Below are positions 48,734 to 62,439 of a DNA stretch of 64,000 bases, one piece after another. Position 1 is the stretch's first letter. Each line of letters begins with the position of its first letter. Made by a program: the position numbers and the translations under genes. Source of the stretch: Strigamia acuminata (Eukaryota > Arthropoda > Chilopoda > Geophilomorpha > Linotaeniidae). Below the pieces are notes generated by a model. That model worked only from the letters and a program-made list of their open reading frames with translations, did not search any database and had not been told where the DNA came from. The DNA is taken from positions 9,387,605-9,451,604 of the forward strand of contig OX442321.1 of assembly GCA_949358305.1 (NCBI GenBank), given 5' to 3'.

Positions 48734-51700
48734 TCAGCACGACGTTAACGAAAATGATAAAATAAAAATGACTAAAACATTTAAAGCCGACATGAAGCTG
48801 TTTATTTGAATTTGGGACGCTGCCTGCGTTGGATGAACACTTAATCCCTCATCTTTGCCTTCCCGCGTCGATCCCGATCCTCCAGAAATTTCGTCAATCT
48901 GCAAATCGTCGTCGGTTCCCGGTTTTTGTGACGCTATAAACAAACAAATAAAACATTTTAGCACACACAAACATATATATATATTTCTCTAAATATTTTG
49001 GGACAACTTACTCCATTTTGGCCCATGTTTTCGAGGATTTTTCCTCCTGTAAGAATCCTCATCGTATCCATCGTATCCGCTTCCCGAACCGTCTTCCGCA
49101 TCGTAATCCTCATCGTCATCGTGGTTGAATTTAGTGTATTCCTTTCTCAGGTATCCACTTCCGCTTCCGTCGTTCATCACCGAATCTGCTTCGGGTGTAA
49201 CGGGATTCGTTCGCGTTAAAATTACCTGAAATTGAAACCATCCATTACACGCTGAAAACAATATTATTTTCAAACTTATTAACAATCTGGAGCAGAGATT
49301 CTAAAACTTTTTAACATCACGACACACTTTTTAGAAATGCAATCAATCGCGACCCACTTTATTCATTGATTTTCTTGATTTCCTTTACTTTTTATTTATT
49401 TAATTAATTATTTATTTATTTCCACAACTCCGACGTCTTGTTCAACCTCCTCTACAAGTTATAAAGATAGAAGCGCACTGAAAATCGGCTCAAGACCCAG
49501 TGTTTAAGAAACGCTGATCCGGAGTATTTAATACCTGGCGAATGTGCTTGAGTTTGTCTACCAGCTGTGCTATTTTCTCGTCCATAGTCTGTACCGATTC
49601 CATTTCGGGATTGTACTTTTGAGCACTCATGCCAAAGCCAACAAGAGTTTTCGTATATCTATTAATAAAAGAAAGAAAAAAAAAACAAATTACAAATCAC
49701 GAAAAAAGAAAAGAATAACAATTTATTGATGGCGACTTTGATTCACTGACGTAATTTAGGTGATGGGAAAAAAACAGTCAGCACCTTTGCCAAAACAATG
49801 CAATATACAAACATAAAAGTTGTCATCGTTTCCAATACACCGTAAATCAAAACTCTTTTCCATCCACGTCGGTGCCATCACTGTCAACCGCAGTCCAGAA
49901 CACGCGGACAAACCACAAGTAAACTCGGTCGCCGAGGCCAGAGATGACGAGAAATCATCTTTACGCATTTTATGTGTTTTGGCTCGTTTCCAAGGGCCAG
50001 TATAACTGGCTGCAAATTACAGCCGCTTACAACTTAATAGATAAGAACACCCCGAGACTGCTGACAAAACCAAATTACACCAGTCTCCACTTTTAATACC
50101 AACAAATTGTTTCAATTAAATGAAGAAAGAGCGAGAAGAAAAAAACACTAATCCTTGTTAAATAAGAGCTGTAAAACGACACAAAAACAACACTAGGCTT
50201 TAAATTAATAACGTGGAGGCGAAACCAGAGAGTAGATTCGACGCCATCTGTTACCGGAATTGTATGACCAGTCATTAAACCAATTGAGATGTGACAATTA
50301 AGGGAAAAGCACACTTTCTCTCGCTCTCAAACACTCATTCTTTGTCCCAAACACTAAAAAAGTGGCAGTAAACAACATGAATAATCGTCCGCAGCACGAA
50401 AAACTAAGCCGAGGCTCCTGGAGGTGAAGAAAACAAATCGTACAAAAAAAAGTCACGAATGGATGAAGCAAAAAGACGGGAATTTATTTTTGAGAATCAT
50501 CATTCAACCATTTCTCTTCTTTTGGAAGAAACGTCCGTTCCAAACTTAGCTGCACATTTAAAACCAAAGCCAAAACTCATTTATTCGCCTTGTACGAGGC
50601 CATGACGTTTTTCACGTCACATTTTAAAGAAAAAATATTTTTTCTCCAAATAAATATCTTTTTGTTTTGATTTCAAACCAAGTGGAAGAAAAGATTAAAC
50701 TACATAATCCTTCATGGAAAGAAAAAAAAATCCCAATTCCGTGTCTATAAAAAAAAAAAAAAAATTATATATATCAAATGAGCAAACGACAAAAGAAAAT
50801 AAGAAGTGTTCCAAGAAAGAAGACAACATGTCTATTAAAAAAAAAACAAGAGAGAAGAAAATCCAATCAACAACTATACTTGTTTCCCAGCTATAGATAA
50901 AAAATGTATATCCAATATATATAATATATGTTTGGTATATATTTTATCTGCTTTGCACCAAACATAATCTCAATCATATCGCATTTTTTATTGTTGCAGA
51001 CCGACTCAACTCGAAGTAGAAAATGGAGTCAATTACGTAATTTATTGTTATTCCTTTTAAGCACTTTCTTTCGAGCACTTGCAGACTTTCATTCGTCTAG
51101 CTAGCAGACCATTCAGAATTTAAAGCCGTGCGCCAACCTCTCTGGAGAATTCCAAATTCGCGAGGGAGAATTTAGCGCGCAAGGTCTGATGTTCTTTTCA
51201 TGATGGCCGCCGTTGCACTTTCCCTTCATTTTTTTCTCCTCTCTCTTCTTTTCATCTCTTTTTACCCTTCTCCACTTTCAACATTGAGCCACACCAAAAA
51301 CGTGTTCCTAACTCGCGTGCCATGGGGCCACAAACTCGATGAGAACAAAAAGAAAAGAATAAAAACCAGAAAAATAAAAAAAAGGAACAAAAGATAAAAA
51401 TAAAAAACATATAAAAGAAAAAAAAACCTTTTAGAATTTCAAACCAAACTAGAAAAAGAAAGAAAGAAAGAAAAAAAAAAACTTTCCTAATTGAAAAAAG
51501 AAACTCGAATCAAATAGGATGTAGATGGCATCATCCAACATCCGCTCTTTTCTCCATCTCACGAGCGATTTCCATGCACGAAAGCGAATACAAGTCATGG
51601 ATGGAATCATCCTCTTGAAGCGAATTTATGCTCTCTTCCTGTCACCTTCTCCTCACCCCTCAACTTCACTTATTAAAACGCTGGCATACCGCGCACGTGC

Positions 51701-54700
51701 CAAAGCTGTGGCCCTGCTCTTACAGCTGGGAAGGGAGCCAGTCAAAAGCACTTCCCTTTTGCCAATTGTCTCACTCTCTCTCTCGCTCTCTGCTAGACAC
51801 TCCTCCTTCGAAATAACCAAGAGCAACAGGGCCCTCGTCCTCGTTCATTAAGCCAATTCCCATGAAAGGGATAAACTTGCAAATAGTAGTTACGGTATTA
51901 TCGGTCCGAGCTAATCCAATCCGATCTATTATACAAACACAACTGTTTCACGCTTTATCACACGCTCCACTTTGTTCTGCTCTCCTAAGCTAATCTCAGT
52001 CTGATTGCCGTTTCTCCCTTGGCAATACCTCTCCAATTCTGAATTAACCGAGTCGTTTCAATGTACAATTTTCTCCCCAAGCGACTTCACATTAATGGCA
52101 AAAACCTATGAAACACGATCCCGTTAATTAATTAATTAAGAAAAAGTGCATACCGTAAGTATCACAAAAAGAAGAAAAAAATAAATTGCGGTAATCTTTA
52201 GGGAAAAAAGTAGAAACTTTATCATTAAAAATCTATTACTAGTGCCTGAGCACTACAACTTGTTGAATCGTGCATTTTAAATCTAAAATTAGTTAATAAA
52301 GATGTTCATTTATAACGCAACATTCAATTTAAAGTGTGTAATCTGAATTCTGAAGAACCCACTACATTTTATTACTCTTATTTTTCCCCCCTCTTATAAA
52401 ACCCTATTTATTAATGTATGATGATTCAGTCATTAAAAACCCTTGATTACTTTTTCAAACACTTTAAATAAAATTTAAAAAGAAAAAAAAATATGGAACA
52501 GATAAAAACGAGAGAAAAAAGACGGGTTCTTTTACCTAGCACACAGCTTTGAGTTTCAAACCATTTACGAGCGTGCCAAGAAAAGAGGATTGGTGGAAAG
52601 GGTAGAAAATGGCTTCTCTGCATATTCATTAAGATAATTGAAAAGTAACAAAAAGAAAATGAAGGAATAATTTTCAACTTCAAAAGTAATCATCATCTCG
52701 CATCCAGCACTTGAAAATGAGTTTCTACAAATTACACTCGTGGAAATTATTTCGTTTAAATGTGTTTAGATGATTTCTTAAGCATTTATTTAGAAAATAT
52801 ACATGTAAATGTAAACAGTGGCGCAGTATGGTGCTTGGGAACCCTGGGCTCCAAGGACCCACCAACCCAACAGTTTGTATTAATAAAACAAAACAAAACT
52901 ACCAGTAAGAATTAAAAAAAAGTCTTGGACAAGACACATTAGAATGCAACACTGCAAATGCATATCATCTATTCCAAAACGTGTAGCATTTCGCGAAATT
53001 TTGTATATTATTTGTAAACCAATAGCATGCAAAAATATCTTCTCGCGAAACGCAATGCATTTCAATACAAACTGCAATATATTGCAATATAATTTTAATT
53101 TATTTTTGAACCTTACGGGTCCCTCCTCGTGCGAAATGATTAAATGATAATTAAAATACATTTTCAATCTCAAAAACTCCATTTTTGCACCAAAAAAGTG
53201 CATTTGGCACCTTAAAATGCATTTTTGACAGTTAAAATATAGATTTTTGGATCTAAATGCAGAATTGTAAAGAATACCCCGTTCAATAAGCAACCCGCGC
53301 TCAATGACAGCATTCACTGTATTTTTCTTGTTTCCTATTCCATTAATTGGAAGTCGAACTCAAGACCAACAACAACAAAAATTGTGTTGTAATATTATTC
53401 CGTAATCGCATTAGCTCGTTTGCTACGTGCATTTGCTCGTTTCCAATTCAATTCTGCCAGAGCAAACGAAATTGTGCAGCAAATTTAAAAAAAAAAAAAA
53501 TAAGAGTGAAAGAAAAAGCACTTTGGCTAAAAAAAAAAATAAATAAATAAATAATTGATTTAATGAAAGCTTAGAATAGTTTTAAAATAAATCTCTCGCT
53601 TTATTTATTCATTTACAAACAAAACAAAAAAAACATTAAAGCAATCTCTTATTTAAATTATCTCTGCGGTTAAATGGTTAAAGACTTGATTAACCAAAGG
53701 GACCAATTAACTCCACGTGCTCATTGAGCGGTAAATGGTGAAAATTACTGATCTCAATCAACCTCGCAAAAGTTACAACCAAATGAAAACCATTATGCTC
53801 TCAATCAATACCTGTAATAAGCTAATCAAAGGGAATTATATTCCTAAATTACCGCACCGATTTTGATTAAATCGCAAACACATTAATAACCATAAAACGC
53901 TTCATCAAGCTTACCTAGCACTTTAAAAATAAAGATTCTTTCAATCAATAATAAGAACGCCTCGGAATTCAGCTGACCTGCATCGCCCAAAAGTTCCCAT
54001 CATCCAGAAATACATTAAATTATTAAACATCTCCACCTCGATATTTATCTGTAAAAATCTTTGTCGGAGCCCACGGGAATTCCTTTGTTTTGTTTGTAGC
54101 CACACTCCACAGTTCTGTCTTTGCATTAACTTTTTATTGCTGGTGGGAATTGAACTCTTCCTACAAACAATTTTATTGCCAGGTCCTAAAATTTAAACTT
54201 GTTACCATACATTGTAACGACCCATTACGCCATAGCCCGGTCACACAAAGAATAACAAAAAAAATTAAATGGAAAAAATGACACAACTGAATAAATAAAT
54301 AAATGGCATACACAGAAGCCCAACATTCTGCTCGCTCGCATTCTTGCAACTCAATTGCACACAAAGAAAAGGCTGGGGTTGGGAAACCGTGTCGCCATCT
54401 TTCCAACCATCAAGTGATACTATTAATTCATCCCTTGTTATCCTCCAAGTCCACCATCTTTAGCAGACATACTGGGACCCATTATTCACCCCTCTTTGAC
54501 CTATCTTGATGCCATTCAAACTGCGCATCACATTCTGCGCATGCATTTAACATGGCGGTTGTCTAGCTTGTTGCACACAAAGGAGATAAATCAACATAAT
54601 TTGGGTACCTTGCAGTAAATTACTTTGATTAATGAGTTTATTCACTATATTTTAGCATTATTAGACTTAATATTAGGCTTAATGCCGCTAAATTATGATT

Positions 54701-57700
54701 GGACTTAGGAAAGCATCTGCGGCAGGATGAATTTAGCATCAAGATCCTTTAGTATCCTCCCCATTGTTTTCTACTTTCGTGATTACATAGTGAAGCCCGT
54801 CTTGTGAGGCGGTGACCACTCAAGGTGGCAAAAATTTAGCCTTAGTTCATTTAAACAAGTGGTAATTAACCTAATTGTCCAACTTAAAAAATGGTGGCCG
54901 ATTTAGTCTCCTTTCAGTTGCAGTAGGCATGCGCACAGCATTTAAACAACCAAACATGTCTAATTGCAGTTTGAAACACGCTTTTCGACTGCAGCTACTC
55001 TAAATCTAATTCCACATTTGCTGCCTTAATAGCTTGCCTGGAACTTAAAACAACACTCGTTTTACTATAACTGATTTCCTATCCTCCTTTTCTACATCCT
55101 GGAGTGAGCACGCACCATTTAGTTGTGCCAGGTCACCACCAGTGTGCAGCACTTCGCCCCAATCCCAAACTTAACCAGCACTATTTTCTTTAGTGTCATA
55201 GTTTCTGCGTAAGTGTTCAATTACATTTGATTATAATAACAGTAATAATCTTGTCTTAAAAATGAGGACAACAAAAAAAGAGAGAAAAACTTTCCTGATT
55301 TAAAAAAAAAGAAGAAGCAGAGCTCTGTTTTTCTTCTAAAAGTTAAAAGGAAATAGATTTTAAGGCTGTTGCGTAATCAATTTAAAAGCAGCTGTTTGGC
55401 ACCTGTTTCTAATCGAGCTCAAGGTGTCAGTTTAATCAACTTGAAAAAACAACAACAACAACATCCCACAATTTGTCCACTGCAGTTCTACTGCTGCAAC
55501 TAAAAAAGAAAATTACTTTTTTCTTCTTTTCTTTTTATCTTTTTATTCACAAAGTCTCGCTTAAAGTGCCTTAACTGTTCCTATCTGTCATCCAAAATAA
55601 AAAAAGAGATTTTTTTCCCTCTCCATACGCATATCCTAAGGAAAAAAGTTCTGCTTTTTGCCAACCGATTTACACCTGAAATTTCATATAAAACACGTTG
55701 AAATCACCTCAAGCTCCTCCAAATCTTTCAAATATCTCGCTTTGAGTGAGAAATTTCACGAACACCATAAGGCGTGTGAATAAATGTCGACTTTTCTCCA
55801 CCAAAAAAAAAAATTTAAAAAATAATATTTTAACGGAAAATATCCACAAAAAAAATTGCATAATTGCATAATTAATTTCAATTTTTTTTAAAAATTTAAC
55901 TCTTAATTATTGACTCCACTAACCTCATCCGTGCATTTAATTTCGTCCTGTGTGCCGCACAGATAACAGCAAGCTGGTAACACCAATTACTCCCCGCCGA
56001 AAACTCAATAAAAGGGTTGACCGCAAGTCCACCACCCAGCACGAAACAAGTAAACACGCCGACATAATTCACCTCTCGATGTAGAAAACGTTACAAAACC
56101 AGCACAAAGTATCGCAAAATTCGCCAAGACAAGAATCAAAAGCGGGCAAATTGTTGCCACTTGGTTGGCCATTGTGTACGAGTACGAGATAAGGTGTCAA
56201 GACGGGACTCAATGTGTTTTTCATCACGATATTGATGAATAAAAGGAGAGAAAAAGGTGGTAGAGGATGTAATGGCAGAAGTAAGGGCGGTGTCGGTCGT
56301 ACATTACCGCAGCACACCCTACACAGAACATGCATCGTTGGCAAACGGCCCAAATACGATGAATGATCACACCAGGATCATCTTTTCCACCCTCCAATTC
56401 TTTTGTGTTTCATTCACCAAAGAAAGGAGATAATCCTCTTGCAGCGAAAACGACAAATTCAAATCCAATTCCGCCATTCGATTAATTTTTTTAAATTTTT
56501 AAACAAAAAAATGCAATTCCACTTTTTTTTTCTCTCTCTCTCTCTCCTTAATGAGGAAGAAAAAGGAAAACAAAAATGCAATTTTCGCATCCAATTTTTC
56601 CGGCTGAAATCAGAGTAAGCCGCGCTCGTCCTTTTCATTTGATTTTCATTAGACAAACAACAGCTCAGTGGAGCATCTGCACTTCCTCTTCTTTCCTTTC
56701 TCCCCGCATTCCAGCTGTTTTCATTAAGAACCTCGACCGAGGGTCTCGTGGAACGCACAACGTCGTTAACAGAACCATTTAGAAAAACACCGGGAGACAA
56801 ATAAATTCACTTACTCTCCGATACCCTCTCCGTTCCAGCAATTGGTGTCGCTCCTCACGCCTAGATTGTCATCACTGCACAAGGTATCCGCCAACGCCGA
56901 AAAAAAGTTCTTGGAAGGGCTCAAGTTCCTCATCAGCTGTTGCAAGCGCGTATACAAATCAGGCGATGAAATCGAGCGCACAGGAACAGTTTTATCGGGT
57001 CCGTCGGTGGTGGTGAAAGTGGTGCTAGTGTCGGCCTTTAATTCTTCACTGGGCGCCGCTTCCGTTGTCGTCCGTTGCGGTTGACCGCACACATGCACAA
57101 CCTGAAAATCAACGAGCAAATTTATGAATTATTTATCGCATCTTTTTAGTTTATCATCACATTTCCATGGCAATTTTTCAAACTAGAATTTTATCATTTT
57201 TGCCTGTTTTTTGGGGAAGTTTTCTCGGGAGTTGAAATTCACCAGCTGCGACTTGTGATTGATTGACAGCTGTTCGTCAAATTTAAGCCAATTTAATGAC
57301 GGGACTAACACAACGTTCATTATTTCAGCTACTGTAAATCATCTGTGCCCCATATCCGGTTTTTTTCCCTTAAGAAAAAAATTATTTAAAAAAAAAAAAA
57401 AAAAAAAAAATGGTGGAATTTCAGATAGGTGCGCAAGCTGTTGTTCGCCAATGCGCCGTTGGAATAAACGACTTTTTTATTTCTGTTTTTTAAGTTTTAC
57501 CTCCGTATGGCATCACTCCTAATCACCAGCATCATTTTATATATTAAATATATTAAAACAAGCAAATCTCCCGTATAATTAAAGCGAAATTTACACATTA
57601 ACGCTCTAAATTCACCCAATCACACAAAACAAGTGGCAATTATAAATTAACGCATCAGCTCCCAACGTTCTTGCCAAAACAACACGCTGCGAAATGTTTA

Positions 57701-60700
57701 TAACACATGTTCAAATCCATCATTTGCAACTAAAATAAAGCGTCTTCTTTAAACCGAACCATGTCATTAGATAATGTAAATTCCATACACAAATATACCC
57801 CGGGTAAGTGTATATTTTTAACAAAATTTGATAAAATAATTCATGTCTGCGAGCATTTTAAAGCCTCGTAACAGGCATGATTGATAGAACGAGGCCGAAA
57901 CTGATGATTGATAACGGCATAACGTATTTCCATTATTAACTTGCCTTCAACCATGCACGAAATATTTTTAGTCGCTCAATTTTTTCCCCCAAAAAAATAA
58001 ACAAAATTTAATTTAAAAAAAAAGAAAAAAATTCCACGGATAAGTGGCGGATATCCTGCAAATTGATGGAATTAACTCTTTATTATTGAACGCGATGGAG
58101 GTCAGTCGAAAAAAGAGAAAAAAGCGCGACAACACCTCGCATTTTAGGGTTGGTTATCGGTTCGTTAATAAAATAAAAAAATAATAATAATAATGCGCGA
58201 AGCATTTCCTGTCTATTGTACACAAGGAAAAGAACGAGAGGGGAGAGAGAAAGACCTCCATCAACATCTCCCATTAACCCAGTGGGCGACCTTCACATTC
58301 TCCATATCAACAAAGTCAAGGAGGGAGAAAATCCTTGGCCAATGAAATATGAAGGAAAGAGAGGATTGAAAAACAATACCATCCATTCTAACATAACCTT
58401 TCCAAACGTATTTGTCAGCCTCCCACCCCACCAACCTCCCCGAGATGATTTCATAAATCCGTAATTAGAAAATGACCAAACACATCTGCCATTTAAACCC
58501 AAAAAAGTAAAAATTCTTTAAATTTCAAACAAATTTTTTTTTTTGAAAAAAAAGTGAAGAAAAACACACCTTGTGGGCAAACACTTGTTGAGTGCTTTCT
58601 TCCAAGACTTTTTATGAGGTCATTTTGTTTGAAAGGCGAGGGAACAAGTTTTGCGTTGGATTTACACATCAATGAAAGAGGATCCACACATTTGTCCAAT
58701 TTTACAGGTTCACGTGGGTTTCTGCTATCAGTTTGTACCATTCTTTGTCCCTTTATACACTCGCACACACCCTGCCATCCAACAGACCAATTGTCCCCAT
58801 TTTCATACAGCAGAAGGGGTAAAGCAAGAGTTCAAAGGTCAACGTCATGTCAGTTCACCATATGCCCAAAATACGAGGCCAGTAGGACAAGTAAATACAC
58901 TAATTACACGACTACACGTTCCTTTCATCTACAGGAAGTGACTCTACCTATTATCTCTTAACACCCTTTTCCTATTTTGGACTTCATTCATGAATTCAAT
59001 TCCCCTTCCCCTTCAAATCACTCCCTCATGTAATAGTAAACTCAACCCACTTTTTTTTCTTCTTCTTTCCTTCCTTCTTTCTTTCTTTCATTCTCTTCTT
59101 ATTTTTCCAGCTTGGCTATTCAACGAATCGCATAATAGAGAAGAAACAGGAGACATCGAACCAATGGACAAGAGCACGAAACCGCAGCTCAAATTTAATG
59201 AATTTAAAAACATTCAACATATAAAATGATAACACGGAATTAAACCCACAAGGTGAATCTATACACGGTATTTCTGTGGACAAGAGCGTGAAAAATCTCG
59301 CTCGGAGCGGCCAAAAGCGCCATCGAGTGAAAATCTCAAATCTCGCCATGTGGAAACATGTCCAAGACACAGACCGCAAGGTCACTTCAGGTTCCTTCTT
59401 TATTAGCCACACTCACACACAAACACGTGACTCCTCCCACCTTTTTGCGAGTGGGGTTGGCACTACGTGTTCCCACGCCCTCGGTCCCTCATCAGCACAG
59501 TTTTACTGCTTCGGGTCTTTGAAAAATGTTTGGTATTTCCCCCTTGGACCGAAACCAAGGATCACCCACACACCACCCTCGTCCGAAATGAATCTGCACA
59601 CACCTGACGAATTTTTCTATTTGTTTCAAGAGAAAGAAGAGAAAAAAATTACAAAGAAATACCTTTAATTTATTAGATATTAACGAGGAAATAATCTAAT
59701 GAATGGCAAACCAGAGAGGGTTAAATCTCGGTATCAAAAGATCTCATCAATAAAATGGAAACGAAATGACAGCCTAGAGAAACATCAAGTAAATTAGGAC
59801 TCGCGGGATTAATTGTTGCAACGAATTCCGCGAGTGCGTGTGAATATGTGAATAAGCAAATTCCTCCAAAGCCATGGCCAAAAGGGATGAACCAAAGTCT
59901 GATTGTCGTTCGTTCGACCTCCAGCAAGCTAGTGGACGAACCTTTTGTCCAAATTGGGAAAATGGCTTACCTTGAACTCTACTCGCTCGATGTTTATTTA
60001 ACAGAAGGAAAAACTCCATGTAAGACGAAGGGGAGAGAGAAAAAAATCGGTAACCAACTCTATTTCCAATGTTATGATACACTGCAAATAATGAACTGGG
60101 AAGGGGTCGTCATAAATTACGTCATAAAATAAGCCATTACATTCATGTTGGCATCTCAATTCAAACTATGACCTCTAAATGAGAACGAGAAAAAAAAAAT
60201 TTCCCATTAAAAAAATTAAACATTTTTTAATAATCCTCTTCCTATATATCTCGAAATACACTATATATGTTAATTACCACAGCCAAATAATTTAGTTCCC
60301 CGACTTAAATACACTAATAAACTTTAATCACTCGCGTTTAAACGGTAGAATAATGTTAACACTATGTAAACCCGCTTCTTTTTCAAGTCAAGTAGTTTAT
60401 AAATTATTCATATCCGAGCAAGACATTTGCTCGCGAGGGGAAAACTTTCCTTCTCTTTTCAATGACGCCGCCATCTTTTATTTGCATTGCAATAACGAGT
60501 ATGTACTGACAAATTCCAAACATTAAAAATCACTTTTATCAACATAAATTATTCCGAATAAAATAAAAATCTAAAAAAAAAAATATATTTCAAATTCAAA
60601 TTCAAGCTGAGCCTACAGCGCCATTGAATAAGTGACAAGTTCGCTAACTACCCACGCTCGCCTATCTTTTTAATATATTCAATGTCAATTTTTTTTTTAA

Positions 60701-62439
60701 TTTATTCTTTTTTAATTCAAACCTTTTACTCTCAACGAAGGCCAAAAGATAAATGGAGGGCAAACATAGGTGAACCAATTCAAGTGGGCAATGACTCTTT
60801 CCACTTAAGAAGAGTTAAAAAATCCTTAGGCTCAAACTGTTTTCTTTTATAGATAGCTCTCTCTCTCTCGTTCTCTCTCTCTCTCATTCTCGCCTAAGAT
60901 TAGATTTACAACACCCGCGTAAATAATTCCTGCGACGACGCTCGAGCCGCAACAACCATCCAGCTTTAAAGGAAAAATGCCAAGTGAAAAATTTGGCCGC
61001 CCAACCCACTCGAATGCTAATTTTCCCTCTTAAACCGGTCACCTCTCAACATTCTGACTCGCCATCCCGCCAAATAATTCCCATTACATAGCCCATTATA
61101 CACGTTCATGTCCAAGCTGACCCTGACCCACGTGGTGTAATAAAAGAAGGCGAAAAAAAAATTTCCAACCAAGAGGCAGTGAACTGCACGCATCTCACTC
61201 GTCCTCGCCTCGTCTGTTGCTAAGGAAACCATCTCCAGAGGCGAGAAACATCAGCATAGGTTCAAAATAGCGTAAAATATTCATTCCGTTGGAATTCCAC
61301 TCACTTATTAACGTGACGAGCCCGATTCTCGCGACTGGCGACAACATAAACGATGATTAATTGCAATAATTGCATTTTAAACTCGACTCTATCCTCTTAT
61401 GTAGACACGAGGCTCACTCTAGTGATCTCATTTAATTCCATCAGCGAGACTATTATTGTCTTAACTTGTAACATCCTATATTTGTCTCTCATTGAACCGC
61501 ATTACGAGACAACTCAATCATCCTCACTGCGGCTTCCAAAATGATGTTCATTTCATGAACCTGTCTCCAACTTCCAACTGCCTCATAATCATTCCTTCAA
61601 AAACAATTTATTACTCAACCACTTGCAGGATTTTTCCATTTTATCTCTCTTTAATAAACCTGTCAGAAACATTTGCCTTTTTTTTAAACAAAAAAAAAAT
61701 TAATTCCAATTTTTTCTAATTTCCTCTTTTTTTATTTTTACCTTTTTCGAAATTTCGGGCCCGTTATCCATAGCATGCATGATGGCGTCGGAGATCTTGG
61801 AATCCAAACCGGCCGTCACTTCTTCCACATTGTACGCACCTTTCATGCCATTGACGAGCGTCTCGAGTGAAGAGATGAAGTCGTTCCACGGCTGCTCCAT
61901 TTCAGCCACACCTGACAAGCAGCCGTGCATTACATTGAGACAGTAGCCAGTGCACGGTTTAGCCGACACTAAACCCTGGCAATGCGGGCAGTGGGTGAGC
62001 CGCAAAAGTGCCCGCTGACACTCGGGTGTCACGAGCACATAGTCCGTCAAATTCATCGCCTTCATGCCCAGCGTCAACGCCTGCACGAACACGCGCGCGG
62101 CTTGCAGCGACTTGGACACGTGCAAGCCGAGCCGGCGTGCCACGTCCCCGAAAGGCCGAATCTCGTCCTGAGTTTCCTGCATGCATTCCTTGTAATCGGC
62201 GCTCAATTCCTGCAACTTGGGGTTGATGTTGTGATGGTAGACCAGTGGGAACAACGCGTCGAACAACGCCCTCGCACTTTCCTTCAAGTCCACGTTCTCT
62301 TCGCCCTTCATGTACGAAACCATGTCGGAATAAAATCTCTTCACCGATTCCTGCGCCTCGTTCCACATGCTCGGGTAAATATCTGCCAATAGTGCGCTGG
62401 TGTTGTTTTCCGACACCCGGATCATGTCCAATATATTTT
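48734..62439 (-). CDS. dlp: Glypican, GPC4/6 / dally-like class (5' end beyond window)
   Basis: Visible exons: 61742-62439, 56815-57101, 49535-49658, 49012-49225, 48734-48933; 1523 nt, about 507 residues, phase kept throughout. The first begins inside the N-terminal helical domain (NILDMIRVSENNTSALLADI) with a splice acceptor at 62440-62441, so signal peptide and first cysteines lie upstream, probably past 64000. Family hallmarks: CPHCQGLVSAKPCTGYC, LDSKISDAIMHAMDN, CGQP, CWNG. These resemble vertebrate GPC4/GPC6 and fly Dlp more than Dally. The tail has three Ser-Gly clusters (DGSGSGY twice, SGGSGS) in acidic context, the usual heparan sulfate attachment sites, then a C-terminal hydrophobic stretch (ALNVLVIFILSFSL) fitting a GPI signal. 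Role: cell-surface heparan sulfate proteoglycan that shapes Wnt, Hedgehog and BMP gradients. A hAT-type miniature element sits in the intron at 49226-49534. Confidence 0.92.
49293..49516. mobile_element. hAT-superfamily MITE
   Basis: A 224-bp element with terminal inverted repeats CAGAGATTCTAAAAC (left) and CAGCGTTTCTTAAAC (right, reverse complement), identical at 12 of 15 positions. It is flanked by 8-bp direct repeats, ATCTGGAG at 49285-49292 and ATCCGGAG at 49517-49524, one mismatch; 8-bp duplications are typical of hAT transposons. Internal words such as CGCGACCCACTTT resemble non-autonomous hAT families with CGCGACCC-rich ends. It has no coding capacity. It occupies 224 of the 309 bases of a glypican intron and ends 18 bases from a splice donor. 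Confidence 0.8.
49659..56814 (-). other. 7.2 kb intron of the glypican gene
   Basis: No glypican exon is missing here, because the flanking exons join directly at the conserved CWNG region. The stretch is AT-rich. A minus-strand open segment at 49756-50010 is less repetitive than its surroundings (see findings). A CAGTGGCGCAG word at 52816 resembles one end of a hAT-type element without a partner. Pyrimidine runs (TC)n occur at 51773-51790 and 56530-56547. Confidence 0.55.
57102..61741 (-). other. 4.6 kb intron of the glypican gene
   Basis: AT-rich with a long poly(A)/poly(T) tract at about 57386-57410 and a (TC)n microsatellite at 60854-60891. Open frames here show no protein-family features on either strand. 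Confidence 0.55.

Noticed and set aside
52816-53328. Possible second hAT-like element starting CAGTGGCGCAG
   Set aside because: The only candidate far end (ATTCACTG) matches just five bases, and the flanking 8-mers differ, so there is no target duplication.
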